DNA from: Nannochloropsis oceanica
Lineage: Eukaryota; Sar; Eustigmatophyceae; Eustigmatales; Monodopsidaceae
Length of the DNA: 64,000 nucleotides
Assembly: GCA_004519485.1 (NCBI GenBank)
Contig: CP038107.1
Location: 1,051,091 to 1,115,090, forward strand
Direction of reading: 5' to 3'
Shown here: piece after piece, positions 34,373 to 46,266 of the stretch
Layout: every line of letters begins with the position of its first letter
How positions within the stretch are numbered: position 1 is the stretch's first letter
The notes under the pieces: generated by a model
What the model was told of the DNA's origin: nothing
The model's input: only the letters and a program-made list of their open reading frames with translations
Database searches by the model: none
Program-made: the position numbers and the translations under genes

Positions 34373-35181
34373 TTCTGGCTGCCCTCTTTGGCGCCTAGGA
34401 AAGAGGCCACCACCTCCGCGGCGTCTCGGGCAGCGGACTCGGTCTCAAGCTGCTCTTGGGTGAAATCCGCCTGGGAAAAAGAGGAGACGAGGGGGGGGAA
34501 GGGGAGGAGGAGGAGGTCAGTGGTGGATGATATCGCTGGAAAGGAACAAGACAAGGCGGGCGTGGTTACAGGCATCAACACGGCAAGAAAGGGCTCTTTC
34601 TTCCTCCCTCATACCGTCCTTCCCATCCTTACCCGGGTCAGCGGCCCAATGGACGGTGGTGGCGGTCCCCGCATGAGCAGCTCCTCCTCGCTTACGGCCT
34701 CTCCTTCCGCTCCAATCGTCATCGTTTTGGTGGCCTTCCCTCCCCTCCTATCATTCACTGCCGCGTTGCTTGTATTGTAGTTCGCACGCAATGGCTGGAA
34801 TGAAGAGGAGGAGGAGGAGGAGGAGGAGATGGTGGTGGTGGTGGTGGTAGTGGAGGAGGAGGAGGAGGAAGGAGGTGAGTAGACGGGAGGGGCTGAGAGG
34901 GGGGAGGATACTCCTCGGGGACTGTGAGCGGGTGAGAGGGAACGTCGTGCTAGTTGTGGGTGGTGGCGCTGAAATGAGAGACGCCGCACGGGAGAGGAGA
35001 GCTGGAAGGCTGTGGTGGTGGTGGTGGCTGCGACGAAGAGGAGGACAAGGAGGAGGAGGTGGAGGGGGAAGAGGTGCCGCGGGAAAGTCGACAGGAGGGT
35101 CAAGGGAGTTGGAGGGGAGACATGCAGCTTCCGACACATACTTCCTAATCTAGAACTGCTGCCAACGTAAACCTCCCTCAT
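25116..35181 (-). CDS. Large patatin/iPLA2-type phospholipase with plastid-like leader
   Basis: Thirty exons, high to low: 35181-34633, 34470-33889, 33738-33604, 33463-33392, 33280-33046, 32913-32710, 32542-32065, 31917-31771, 31616-31529, 31324-31245, 31093-30949, 30804-30694, 30509-29862, 29722-29596, 29417-29336, 29192-29108, 28951-28759, 28558-28421, 28277-28168, 28015-27901, 27728-27598, 27488-27399, 27282-27214, 26992-26887, 26695-26564, 26378-26245, 26081-25963, 25871-25769, 25655-25572, 25388-25116. They sum to 5,565 nt (1,854 residues) and every phase fits. Met15 is a likely start: a signal peptide follows, ending TTTTTAFQL, like the Phe+1 motif of heterokont plastid leaders. The catalytic end has GGGTRG (~1462, oxyanion hole), GTSTG (~1495, nucleophile Ser) and SDGALLANN (~1643, catalytic Asp), as in PNPLA8/iPLA2-gamma. 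Residues ~1200-1440 are helical, perhaps armadillo-like. The N-terminal half carries polyGln, polyThr and polySer and no known domain. It likely hydrolyses acyl esters of (galacto)phospholipids. Confidence 0.85.
28569..28671. repeat. (GGGA)n array in a phospholipase intron
   Basis: Over 100 bp of nearly pure GGGA on the plus strand, i.e. CCCT on the coding strand, just upstream of the acceptor of the exon starting at 28558. Confidence 0.95.
33689..33722. repeat. CTG/CAG trinucleotide run coding polyGln
   Basis: Eleven or so pure CTG units on the plus strand encode a Gln run on the minus strand in exon 3 of the phospholipase gene. A second run at about 34341-34371 encodes another polyGln in exon 2. 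Confidence 0.95.
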
Positions 35182-35847
35182 TGTTCCTTTTTGTGGTCCT
35201 AAGATACGCGCGCAGTGCTGGTGGGAGTGCTGGACATGCTGCCTTGGCCTCTGTTCGCTTGCTGGTTGCCCTAGTTGAGGCTCGATGATGATGTAGAGCA
35301 GGAGAGGCCTTAGGTTTCCGCGGCTGCCTGGCTATCCCGTGTATAGAGAGTGGGTTGAAAAGCAATGAGTGGGTGACCTTTTGGTTCTCTTGGCGTGTGC
35401 TCCGAATGAAAGGGGACGCTACTTCACCTCTGACGCGTCGTTTCCGAATAACGGGGGTGCAAACAGTCTTCTGTACTACAGCAGCGAGCGGTGGTCCTAA
35501 TTTCCGACCCGCGTCCTCTTATCATGCCTCCTCCCCGTCCTTGCAGGTACAGTCATCCCGGACGGGAAACGGGGCCATCTCGAGAAGCCGGTGGATGGCG
35601 GGCACTTTTTTTTAACGTCTCCTTTGTCCTTTGTTTCGATACCTTCCTCTCTTCTCTCCTTCCCCCTTCCTCGACGAACCAAGGCAGAGGCACATCACGA
35701 CGTTTCGACAAATGCACGTGTTAAGCAAGGGAGCAAGTCCCACCAGTTTTGGCACAATATTAAACTAGGCGACACCTCATCCCTCGTCTTCTTTATTCTC
35801 ATTCTTCTTCACCTCTTGTCCATCCCAACATACAGACCCGGCTGGGA
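35182..35847. promoter_or_regulatory. Divergent promoter region (phospholipase / ORC1)
   Basis: About 665 bp between two divergent start codons. No gene supported. A CAG at 35837-35839 just before the ORC1 ATG could be an acceptor for a 5' UTR intron. Confidence 0.45.
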
Positions 35848-38800
35848 ATGGGGGAGCCTCCGGTGGCCCCGACTGCCATTACCGCCGCCACCACCCTTTC
35901 TACTACCGCTGCTGCCTGCTCCTCGAGCCAAAGGACAGGCGCTTCCACAGCCTCAACCTCGACGGCTGCCACTACTACTACCTCTTATTGCGGGAGTGCT
36001 CCGGGTTATACAGAGGGGAGCAGCAGTGAGGAGGAAGAGGAAGGAGGAGGGGGAGGAAAGCTCGCAGGGGCGGAAGCAACCTATGCAGCTTCTAGTACGC
36101 CTACCTGTACTGATGCAGCTGTCGCTACCAATATATCAACAGCGGCGGCAACGGCAGCACCATCGATGCGCGGAAGAAGAGGTAGCAACACCAGCAGCAG
36201 AAGGGGGAGCGGGAGAGATAGTCGCGGAAACTCCCCGTGTCGCTCCGTCGCCTCCTCCTCCTCGTCCTACCTGCAGGTGGACTCGGAGGAAGATGAGGAG
36301 GAGGATATCGAAGAGCAACGGCAACAGCGGTTGCAGCTCCAGGAACGATTGCAGCAGCAACGGTTGGAAAAGGCCTTGCAGCGTCAGCAGCAAAAGCAGC
36401 AGCAGCAGCAGCGTGAGGAAGAAGACAGGGGGGAGCAGCACCACGAAAAGGAGCCAATAGGGGAAGAGGAAGACGAAGGGATGGAGCTCAGCCAAGACCA
36501 GAATGAATATGGACGGGGGAAGGGGGGAATAGAGGGGGAAGGAGAGGAGGAGGAAGAGGAGGAAAGCGAGGGAGTCCCGGCAGAACTGGTGGGGCCTATA
36601 GGGGAAGGCTTGGAGGGCGATCAGTACTTCGAGGCCGTGATTTGGCAGGTAGGGACTGTGATGGAAAGAAGGCGGGAGGGCGGGAGGGAGAGAGATACCT
36701 CCTCAGGGAAAGTCGCTTTGTGTGAGATGATTGGTACATTCAGATAGTGGAACAAAAGCCTTCCTCCCTCCTCACCCTCCTTCCCTCCTTCCCTCGCTCT
36801 CTCCTCCCCCAAGGGCCAACTCTTCAGGATGGGGGACTGTGTTGAGGTGCTTTTGGATGGCTCGGGCAAAGAGGAGGCGACTACGGGCTATGCCGAGATC
36901 TTGTGGCTGTGGCGGTCGGCGGCGGTGGCGGTGCAGGAAGAGGTATATGGAGGGAGGGGAGGAGGGAGAGAAGGAGAGAGCGCAGTGAGCGTAAGGGGAA
37001 ACTTAATGTACATATGTATTTATCGGGAATGCCCTTCGGCTGAGGCTAAGTTAGGAACATGAATTGCTGTCTCAGGATCATCGGTGATTGTCATTTACCC
37101 TCTTCCTTCCCATTACAGCCTTCCTCGGACGCCGGCTTCTCCTCTTCCTCCGACGACGACGACTACGACAAGGAGGAAAGTGACGCACCCTCGTCTTCTT
37201 CCCTTCCTCCTCCTCCCACCTCCTGCGCCTCCTCGCAAGAGGGCGAGGCCATGATGGAAGTGAGGTGGTTTTGGTCGCCCCAAGAGCTGTTGGTCAAGAA
37301 GGAGGACCGGACGCAGTGCCTGCTTCGAGAGCTGTTCGAGAGCGACCGCGTGGATGAGATACCGGTGGTAAGGAGGGAGGGAGGGAGGGAGAGGGAGGGG
37401 GGGGGATGTAAGAGGGAGGAGAGGGCCCACCCGGAGCCTGAATTGAAATGTGTTTGAAAACGACCGCGTGGATGAGATACCAGTCTAAGCGCCTTCCCTC
37501 CCTCCCTCCCTCCCTCCCTCTCCCTCTCTTACCCTCCGAACTCTCTTCCATTCATTCTCTCCATCCCTGCTCCCTGCCCCCCTACCTCCCTTCCACAGCA
37601 ATCCATCAACGACCGTATTCGTGTCGTCGCGCCCCGTGCTCGAGGGCAGAGCAGGAGGGAGGCCTGGGGGCAGGAAGCGGAGGAGGAAGAGGTGTTTGTC
37701 TGCCGCCGGCTATACCACTCCACGCGCGCAGCCTTTCTGCCTCTGGGCCCGAAAGCCATGCTGCCCGAGGTAGGGAGGGAGGAAGGGAGGGAGGGAGGGG
37801 CGTGCCAGGAAAGTCGATCTTTCTTTGGCCCGCCGAGACACATTTTGACTCTCTTCCCTCCTTCCTTCCCTCCCTCCTTCCTTTCCCCTCTTCCCTAGGC
37901 ACGTCGAACACGTGGCATGAATTACTCGGCCCGGCGAGATCAAACCCCCCTCTTGCGAGTGCCCCCTCCCTCCCTCCCTCCCTCCCTCCCTTGTGCCGGC
38001 AGCTGTAGTGCTGCGGTCGACAAGACGGGAGGGAAAAGGAACCGAAATGAGGAGGAGGGGGAGGAGGATGAGGGGCAGGAGGGGGAGGAGAAGGGAGCGG
38101 GCGAGGGTGAGGATGCGGGAGAGGATGGCAGGAATAAGACCGGGAAGAAGAAAGAGAGGAAGGGAGGGAGGGAGGGGGGGAGGGAGGGACGACTCGAGGA
38201 GGAGAGTGAGGAACTCGCTCTCCTTTCGCAGGCGGAGGCCCGGCTGCATTTGTCGTCGTCCCCCTGGAGTACTGCCACTAAGGCGGCGTCCTTGCCGTGC
38301 CGAGAGCGGGAGACGCAGGAGGTGAGGGAGGGAGGAAGGGAGGGATGGGGAGGGAGGGGACGTACGCTGCGGACGTATTGATTTGTGTCTTATCATACAA
38401 TCTCTTTTTGACTACTCATGCTTTTGGCCATTCGCGTTTCTTCCCTCCCTCCCCTCCATCTCTCCCTCCCTCCTCTTCTTACAGGTGATGGAGTTCCTCG
38501 AGGCCGCCCTCTCCGATTTCTACCAAGCCCGTCAACCTTCCTCCACCTCTTCCTCTCTTGCTTCCTCCCTCCCCCTTTCCTCCTCACCCGCCTCGTCAAG
38601 AGGGGGCTTGTATATTGCGGGCTTCCCGGGAACGGGTACGGGAGTAAGGGAGGGAGGGAGGGAGGGAGGGAGGGAGGGGCTAGGACAAGTATAATAGAGT
38701 GCTCCCTTCTCAATGTTCTTACCTTTTCTTCCTCCCTTCCTCCCTCCCTAGGCAAGACTGCCACGGTACACCACGTGTTGGGGCGGCTGAGAAAAGAGAG

Positions 38801-41578
38801 GCGAGACTTGGGCTTCACGCACTGCGAGATTAATGGCCTCACGCTCTCTAATTCGTCGCAGGTCAAGAGGAAGAGGAAGGAGGGCGGGAGGGCGGGAAGG
38901 AGGACGATGCTCCGGAGTCTGCGGCGAAACCAATGGAATGCTGCGTCTTAGCCCACCACCTGACCTCCCCTCCCTCCCTCCCTCCCTCCCTCCCCTCCTC
39001 TAACAGGCCTACCCTCTGCTATGGGCCGCTCTGACTGACCAGCGTGAGGCGGGCATGCCTCCTGCCCGGGCCCTGGCCAAGCTCTCGGACTTCTTCACGA
39101 GTTCTCGGACTGCTGCCTCTGCCTCGTCCTCGGTGGGTACAGGGGAAGAAGGGAGGAAAGGAGGGAAGAAGAGGGAAGGAGGGGAAGAGACTCTGCCCGT
39201 ACACCGCTCTAACACTCATTCGTCGACCACGTCCTCTCCCCCTCCTCTCAGGCCGCCTCCCGCCAACGCCGCGCCCGGCCGGTGGTGGTGGTGCTCGACG
39301 AGATGGACTATTTGGTGGGCAAGAGCCTGCACACCATGGAGGGGAAGGTAGGGAGGGAGGGAGGGAGGGAGGGAGGGAGGGAGGGAGGGAGAAATTGTCC
39401 CGTTTCAGGTGGTGCCAATAGGGACAGTGTATTCGGCTGAGGGCAGGGAGTGGGAAAATGCGTCCACGTACTCCTCCTTGACCATCCGTCCCCCCCCCCC
39501 CCTTCCTCCCAAGGTCATTTACAATTTGCTCGAGTGGGGTGCAGGAGGGGACGGAGGGCGGCGGGGGCTCATTCTGCTGGGCCTTTCCAACACCGTGGAC
39601 CTGCCCGAGCGAGTCATGCAGGTAGGGAGGGAGGGAGGGCGGGAGGGAGGGTACGGGGGATGGGGGAGTGTAAGAGGAATGGAAATAGAGCATGTCTCAC
39701 TCATACGTCTTCTCTGTATCCTTTATCTTGTTGCGCCCGTCCAGCCACGAGTGCAGTCCCGCCTGTCCCTCCGACGCGTCCGCTTCGAGCCTTACTCCCA
39801 CCTGCAGGTAGTTGGGAGGGGGCAAGGAGGGAGGGAAAGGGGAAGAAGGGAAAGAGGGAGGGAAGAGAAGGAGAATGGGAGGAGAGAAATACTCGCGGAT
39901 TTCAACTCTCCACCAACAACGCCCCCTGCCTCCTTCCCTCCCTGCCTCCTTCCCTCCCTCCATGGCTGCCTTTGGCAGGTGGCGAGTATCTTGAAAACTC
40001 GGTTGGGCGGGCTCGTGCCGCGCGTGATCGATGACCAGTGCATTCAGATGTGTAGTCGCAAAGTGGCCAACGTCTCGGGGGACCTGCGGAAGGCCTTCCA
40101 GGTAGAGAGGGAGGGAGGGAGGGAGGGCAAAGGAGTGGGAGAGAGAGAGGGAGAAAGATAGAGGACAAGGAACCGCGCCCGCATCCGCAAATCACTCCTC
40201 TCCATCATCATGATTCACTAGGTCTGTCGTCACGCCATAGACCTCAAGCGCCGGCTCCTCTCCGCTTCCGCTGATGCTACTGCTGCTGCTGCTGCTGCTG
40301 AAACCTCCTCCTCTTCGCCTAGCACCAACAAGGAAAATGTTGCTGCTGCTCCGAACCCTCACGCTCCGGTACCTGTCCCTGCAGCTGCTGGAGAGGGAGG
40401 TGGGAAAGAGAAGGAGAAGCTGAAGGGGCCCTTGGTCGACATTATCCTGATCAACCAGGCCGCCCGTGAGCTGCAGGTAGGGAGAGTATAAGGGAGGAAG
40501 GGAGGGAGGAAGGGATGGGTTTGAATAAAAGCGCTTCTTCCTAATTCTCGGTAGTAGGTCAGGAGGCTCTTTTGATATTTACCCGCATTTCTCCCCTTTC
40601 CTCCCCTTCCTCCTTCCCTTCCTCCCTCCCCCCCTCCCTCACCTCCTTACCTGTCCAGCAAAAACCCATTTTTAAGGCTGTGCAAGATGGACTGACCGAC
40701 GCCCAGGTTCTTCTCCTCATTGCCATCATCCGCAGCACCCTCGACAGTGGAAGGTGAGGTGGGACGGAGAGAGAGACATGGGCGGGGAGGAAGGAAGAGG
40801 AGGAAGATAGAAAGTGTGGGAGAATCGGACGCCACGTCAAGTACTTACAAATGCATCCAACAAACCTACCCCCCTCCCTCCCTCCCTCTTTTCATCTTAT
40901 TCTGCCTCTAGGCTAGAAGCATCCATGCCCGAAGTGTACCGGCGGTGGCGCACCTCTCTCTCCAAGATGGTACATCTGAGAGCAAGGAGAGGGAGAGGAG
41001 GATGGAGAAGAAGGGGGAAAAAAATAGACAACTTAAAGGGCAGATGGTCATCTTCATGCACACGTGCATCCCCCTGACTCGTCTTTCGTCTTTTCCTCCC
41101 ACCCGCTCTTTCTCCCTTTCTAGAATCTGCATCCTCCCTCCCTGACCCCTTGCTACGGCGAGGCCGTGGAGGTGGCCCAGCGCCTGGCCCTCGACGGCTT
41201 CCTTCGCCTGAGTAAGACCGAGCAGGCGTGGGCGCCTTTTGTTACGCTCCAGTTGCAGGTAGGAAGGGAGCGGGAAACGGAGGAAGGGATACTTTAGGTA
41301 ATGAGAAAGGTGGGAAAAAAGACGAATAAAGACCGAGAGTCACTGGTTCCTACTTGTGCCTTGTCCTTACGCTCTCACCTTCTCACCCCCTCCTCCCCCT
41401 CCTCCTCCTCCCCCCCTCCTCCTCCCATTCCTTCGAACTCTTTCTTGCCCCCTCTCCCCTTCCTACCCGACCCTCCATCCTCCCTAAGTCGGCGGACGTG
41501 GCCGAGGCCGTGCGCAAGGGTCGGCCCAAGGCAATGTACGAGCTGCTGCCCAGCGAGCTCCGCGAGTGGAGCCACTGA
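35848..41578 (+). CDS. ORC1: Origin recognition complex subunit 1 (BAH + AAA+)
   Basis: Seventeen exons: 35848-36648, 36814-36942, 37119-37367, 37599-37769, 37899-38321, 38485-38635, 38752-38861, 39007-39132, 39252-39347, 39514-39621, 39745-39807, 39979-40101, 40222-40476, 40659-40753, 40912-40969, 41124-41258, 41489-41578; 3,183 nt, 1,060 residues, all phases consistent. Residues 1-265 are disordered (Ser, Gln and Glu runs). A BAH domain follows (~268-500: GDCVEVLLDG, VRWFWSPQEL, VFVCRRLYHS), then ORC1/CDC6 AAA+: LPCRERE and GFPGTGKTATV (Walker A, split by an intron), VVVVLDEMDYL (Walker B), LILLGLSNTVDLPER (sensor 1), VSGDLRKAF (sensor 2 region), and a winged-helix end (PFVTLQLQ...PKAMYELLPSELREW). 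It binds ATP and licenses replication origins in the nucleus; BAH in ORC1 reads nucleosomes. Exon 5 contains short in-frame PSLPPSLP and GGREGGREG runs, i.e. intron-style repeats that are translated. Confidence 0.92.
37449..37484 (+). repeat. Copy of an ORC1 exon end inside the following intron
   Basis: This stretch repeats about 30 bp of the 3' end of ORC1 exon 3 (37336-37367) with a few changes, ending just where the donor would be (GT followed by CTAAGC here, GTAAGG in the true site). Confidence 0.85.
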
Positions 41579-42521
41579 GGATAGGGAGGAAGGAAAGAAG
41601 GGAGGGATGATGGGAAGGACTGAACACAAAACAAAAGAAACCCAAAGTACGCTCAAATCCAATGGCCAATGTCCCCCAAAGCTATCTCTTTTGTCAAGGA
41701 CTTGGGTGTTCTGGAAAGTATGGTGCTTTAATCGTATACGACTTTTGCCATTTTTTTTCCTCTTCTCTTTGGTCCATTCTCCCTTCTTATCCTACCTCTC
41801 TGTTGCCTTGAAATACCACACTCTTTCTCGAGTCCTTGCCGCCGGGAGTGTGCACGTCCACGGTCATGACGTGGGAGTCGACGACCCGGACGCCCACACA
41901 CAGGCCCGGTTGGCTGACTTCACGGCAGGGCGTGGCGACGGTGCCCAGATATCCAAAGCCATCAAGGGCGAATGACGGACACGCGAGGAGATCAAGTCCA
42001 CAGAAAAGGATTTCAAGCAGACATAACGAGTCTAAGCAGCTCTTGGAAAAAGCGGGACGGAGACAAGAATACGGAAGGAAATTAAGGACCTGACAATGCA
42101 AAGACAGAAGAAAGATGACGTTTGATTGAAGTAATCGCTTGTCAATCTTGTTGCTCTGTGTTTCACCTACGGCTGTCGTTTTCATTTGTTATATTTCCTT
42201 TCCTTTCCCCCTTCCCCTTTCTCCTCTCTCATCTCCACTTCGCCTCTTTAATCCTTAGCTCTCTCTTGAGTGAGGCAAATTTTATCCCGAACGCACCACC
42301 AGGAAAGGCCCTCGAGACCAAACAACAAATCTAGCTGTACAACTTTTCATCCTAGACTCGCCCAACGGCACTCTCTCTGTCCCTCCCTCCATCCCTCCCT
42401 CCAATCCTCGCGAACCCGCCCGGCTCGTTATCTTGTGTCTGGGTGCGCTAATTTCGCTGAATCTATCCATTTCTTTCTCGACTTTTCTATCTACAGTGCT
42501 ACGTACACCCTTCCTCCCTCC
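41579..42521. other. Convergent intergenic region with a GC-rich open island
   Basis: Between the ends of ORC1 and the SLC37-like gene. The centre (about 41825-41980) is clearly more GC-rich than its flanks and is open on several frames; the minus-strand reading includes GYLGTVATPC and VDSHVMTVDVHTPGGK, with good codon use. I recognise no family and see no clean splice sites around it. Confidence 0.35.
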
Positions 42522-45500
42522 CTACTTCTTCTTTTTGTCCTCCCTCTCCTTCGCCCTCTCTCTTGCCCTTTCCGCCCTTGCTTCCGCCGCTTCGTTGGCT
42601 GCTTGTTCGCGCTCTTCCTCGGGAGGGAGGTAATAGTTGAAGAGTTTCATCAATGGCCCTTCGTTTCCGCGGTGTCGCTCGGCAACGCGGCGGGCCTGGA
42701 AAGAGGGGAGGGGGGGGAAGAGGGAAAGAGGAAAGGAGGTGACTGTTGGTGAGGGGGGTAGTGTGAAACAGCGCTTCATCTTTTGAGGCGGAGCAGGCGT
42801 GAGGTGAGGGAGGGACGACGAGCCAAGGCAGGACGGTTCCGTGCGTGGAAAGAAGGAGGAAGAAGGAAGGGAAGACAATAAGACAGAGACAAGCGCCGGG
42901 TACGGACCTTGACCAGCAGCCCTGGGACGGAGAGGAGACCGGCCGAGGCGAGGAGGGAGGCTGCCCAAAGGTGTCGAATGGCAGCCCATCCCCACTAGGC
43001 AGGCAGACAGGGAGGGAGGGAGGGAGGGAGGGAGAGAGGGATGAGTGAGTACCACCTTCTGCTTTCAGATGGCTTTACCTAGCGAGAGACTAGGGGGGAG
43101 GGAGGGAGGAAGGGAGGGAGGGAGGGAGGGAGGGGGAGCCACGTACATGCTGCGCGACAAAACCGACAGGAGCACCGGCCCAGGAGGCCCCCACTTGCCC
43201 GACGAGGCCCTGGACACCCATGGCAGTGCCGGCCATCGAGGGGGGGACGAGCTGGGGGAGGGAGGGAGGGGAGGGAGGGAGGGAAGAAGGGAAGCAAGGG
43301 TAGGAGTGAGGATAGGAGAGGAAAGTGGGATGCTGTTGTGGTTGCTGTGTCTCAAAGACGGTAAATCGATGGTCACGCACGGTGGAATGGAAATGGGGCA
43401 AGAGGGAGGGTGGGAAGGAGGGAGGGAGCGTGGGGTCGTACCTGTCGAAGGGCGATGCCGGAGAGTGTCTTGGGCCCGTTGACGAAAACGCCGAGCACGA
43501 AGTAGGCGAAGGCGAGGGGGGGGAGGCCTGGAAGGAGGGAGGGAGGGAGAGAGGAATGATAGGAAAAGACACGAAGGAGTCAGACCAACCAAACGGGGCT
43601 TGTGTGCGAATGGTGACAAGGAAAGAAAGAAGGGAGGGAGGGATGGAGGGAGGGAGGGAGGGAGGGAGGGCGGGCGGGCGTACCAGGAAGGGGCATCTTG
43701 TGGGTGGCATAGAGGAACGGGAGGGCGAGGAGAGAAAAGACGGAGGAGGTGGACGTTCGGAGGCCGCCTACTTGGTCCGACACCCAGCCTGGAGGGAGGG
43801 AGGGACGGAGGGAGGGAAGGTGAGATTGACGGAGGGAGGGAGGGAGGGACGGTGGGAGGGAGGACGGGAAGGGTGAATGTACCTGAGGCGAAAGACCCGA
43901 GGATGGCTCCAAGCTCGCAGTAGAAGAAGACGCCCACTGCCTCCTTCTCGGTCAGGCCTGTGGAGACAGGCGATCAGGGCGGGGGGTTGAGGGACACAAG
44001 GACGGGCAGGGAGGGTGGGAGGGGCAGCCGTACCTTTAGTTTCGGTGAGCACGAGGACGGACCAGTCGGCGAGACCCTTGATGACGAAATAGATGAGGGA
44101 GTCCGCGAGAAAGAGGGCAGCCACCTCGGGGCGAAGGATGCGCTTCACCACTTCATCAGGAAGGAGGAGAGGGAAGGGAGGGAGGGAAGGGGAAGGAGAG
44201 GATGGAGGGCGGGTCAACAACCAATTAAACAGAAAGGCCGTAAAAGGAAGTCGCCGCGGGCACATAAAAGGAGAAGAGAGAAGTACGACGTCCAAGAGAC
44301 AGAAAACACCTTCAGAGCACAAAAGGAGGGCGGGAGGGAGGGCGGGAGAGAGGGAGGGAGGAAGGTCACATGGGCCATGCATACCGAATATCCACTCCAC
44401 ACCCTTGGCCACGGCCGCGCGCCAATCCTGGTTTGTGGACCAGGGCAATAGAATTTCCCTCCCTTCCTCCCCCTCCTTCCGTGCCTTGAGGAACCAGCCG
44501 TCCTTCTCGTCCGCCGCGTCGTCGTCGCCGCCTAAGGAAGATGGCGGGAGGGAGGGTAAGAGGGAAGGAGGGAGGGAGGGAGGGAAGATGCATGTCAGGT
44601 ATGCTATTGATGAGGCCAGTGAAAAGCTAACAGACACGTCCTTTCTCCTTTCCTCCCCTCCCTTCCTCCTTTTTCGATTTCACCCAGACTAGCCCTCTCA
44701 TCATCCCTCCCTCCCTCCCTCCCTCCCTCCCTCGTTACCTGTCAACATCCAGGCTAGTCCCCCCGACAGCAACGCCAGGATACCCGCTCCCTGCATGACA
44801 CGACGCCAGCCCCCGCCCAGAGAGAGAAGGAGGGGGCCTGCGCATACGTGGCCTGAAGAAGAGAAGGAGGGAGGGAGGGAGGGAGGGAGGGAGGGAGGGA
44901 GGGAGGGAAGGAGGGCGGATGGTTCGGGGTGTTTAGATTCGCGCGACCAAATCGGAGCTGTTGCAGCCCCTCAAAACAAGCATCCTTCCCTCTCTCACAC
45001 TCTTCCGTCCTCGCTCCCTCGCTCCCTCCTTCCTCGCTCCCCTCCCTCTCGTCCTCCCTCCCTCCTTTTCTCCCTCCCTACCAGCATTCCCAGCCGCTGA
45101 GAGCAAGGCCCACACTCTCCCCTGTGCCCGGGGGGCGACTCTCTCCACGCAAATCTTTGCCAGCGACGGCCAGCCCGCGCCCTATAGAGAGAAGGAGGAA
45201 GGAAGGGAGTGAGGGGGGGAGGGGAAGGAGGAATGTCAGATGAGGAATCCCCGAGAAGAGAAAGAAAAGAGAATTACGTCATATCTGAGTTTGGAAGAGA
45301 CCGAGAAACACCCTTGTGCTCTCCTTCTTGCTCTTTTTCACCGCTTTCTCCTCCCCCCCCCACCTGCACCACCCCGTGCAGCGACCACAAGAGGCACAGG
45401 CGGGGCAGTTCCGACGACAGGGAAAAAATAAGGCACAGCACGCCCGTGAGCACCAGCCCCAGCGAGAAGAGGGCGCGGCAAGAGACGTGATCTGAGTTGA

Positions 45501-46266
45501 AGAGAAAGATTTCAAACAGTGAAAAGGATGAGATGGTGGGACGTGAATGGACCCCTCGTCTCTCCCTCCCTCCCTCCGCCCCTCCCTCCACCCCTCCCTC
45601 CTTCCCTCCCTCCCTCATTTTCTGCCTACCTGTGATCACGCTGCCTGCAAATTTAGATGCCCCATACGTGACGGTGAAGGAGGATGAGACCACACCAAGG
45701 TCAGTCTTAGAAAGGCCCTCGTCGCCTTGTAAGCCTGCGAAGGAAGAAGGAGGCAAGGGAGGGAGGGAGGGAGGGAGGGAGGGAGAGAGGGAGGAATTAG
45801 TCGGGGTAACAACAAATGCACAAACCAGACGAGCGACAAAAACGGAGCAAACCCTAAATCCCTCCTGCTTCCCCTCCCCTTTTTCTATCCACTTCTCCCG
45901 TTAGTGTACCTGGTGCGGCCACAGCGAGTGCCTTTCGGGCCATATTGTAGGCAAGGTAGCCTTGAAAGAGGCCTGGGGAGGGAGGGGGGGAAGGGAGGGA
46001 ACAAGGGAAATGAGTGGGTCCATGACAGGAGAGGCAAGGTTTGCGTGGACAATGATCAAGGCCGTTGACTCGGGGCACATTTTCTGTGCCCGCCTTGGCG
46101 CTCTCTCCCACACACGGCTGTCCCCCTATCCACCTCCGTTATCTTCACTAGTCCCTTCCTTACCCGTCACGACAAGGGGTGTCGAAGCCGCGGGCGGGCC
46201 ACCCAAAGGACCAAAGATGCGTCGCCGAGCATGCCGCCCTTCCGACAGCTTTTCTATTGCACTCAT
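42522..46266 (-). CDS. SLC37/OPA-type organophosphate transporter (MFS)
   Basis: Fourteen exons, high to low: 46266-46164, 45972-45910, 45734-45630, 45491-45364, 45181-45082, 44852-44739, 44531-44385, 44150-44034, 43957-43883, 43788-43684, 43527-43442, 43251-43147, 42994-42908, 42695-42522; 1,509 nt, 502 residues, phases consistent. GLFQGYLAYNMARKALAVAAP near the N-terminus is the TM1 motif of the organophosphate:phosphate antiporter branch (GlpT, UhpC, SLC37: GYxxYxxxRK). KTDLGVVSSSF and YGASKFAGS follow as in that family. Twelve helices fit. The loop between TM6 and TM7 holds DDDAADEKDGW and similar charged sequence, and the C-terminal 40 residues form a charged Glu/Arg/Lys helix. Likely substrates are glycerol-3-phosphate or hexose phosphates exchanged for phosphate. 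The short N-terminus has no clear targeting signal, so the membrane is unknown. Confidence 0.87.
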
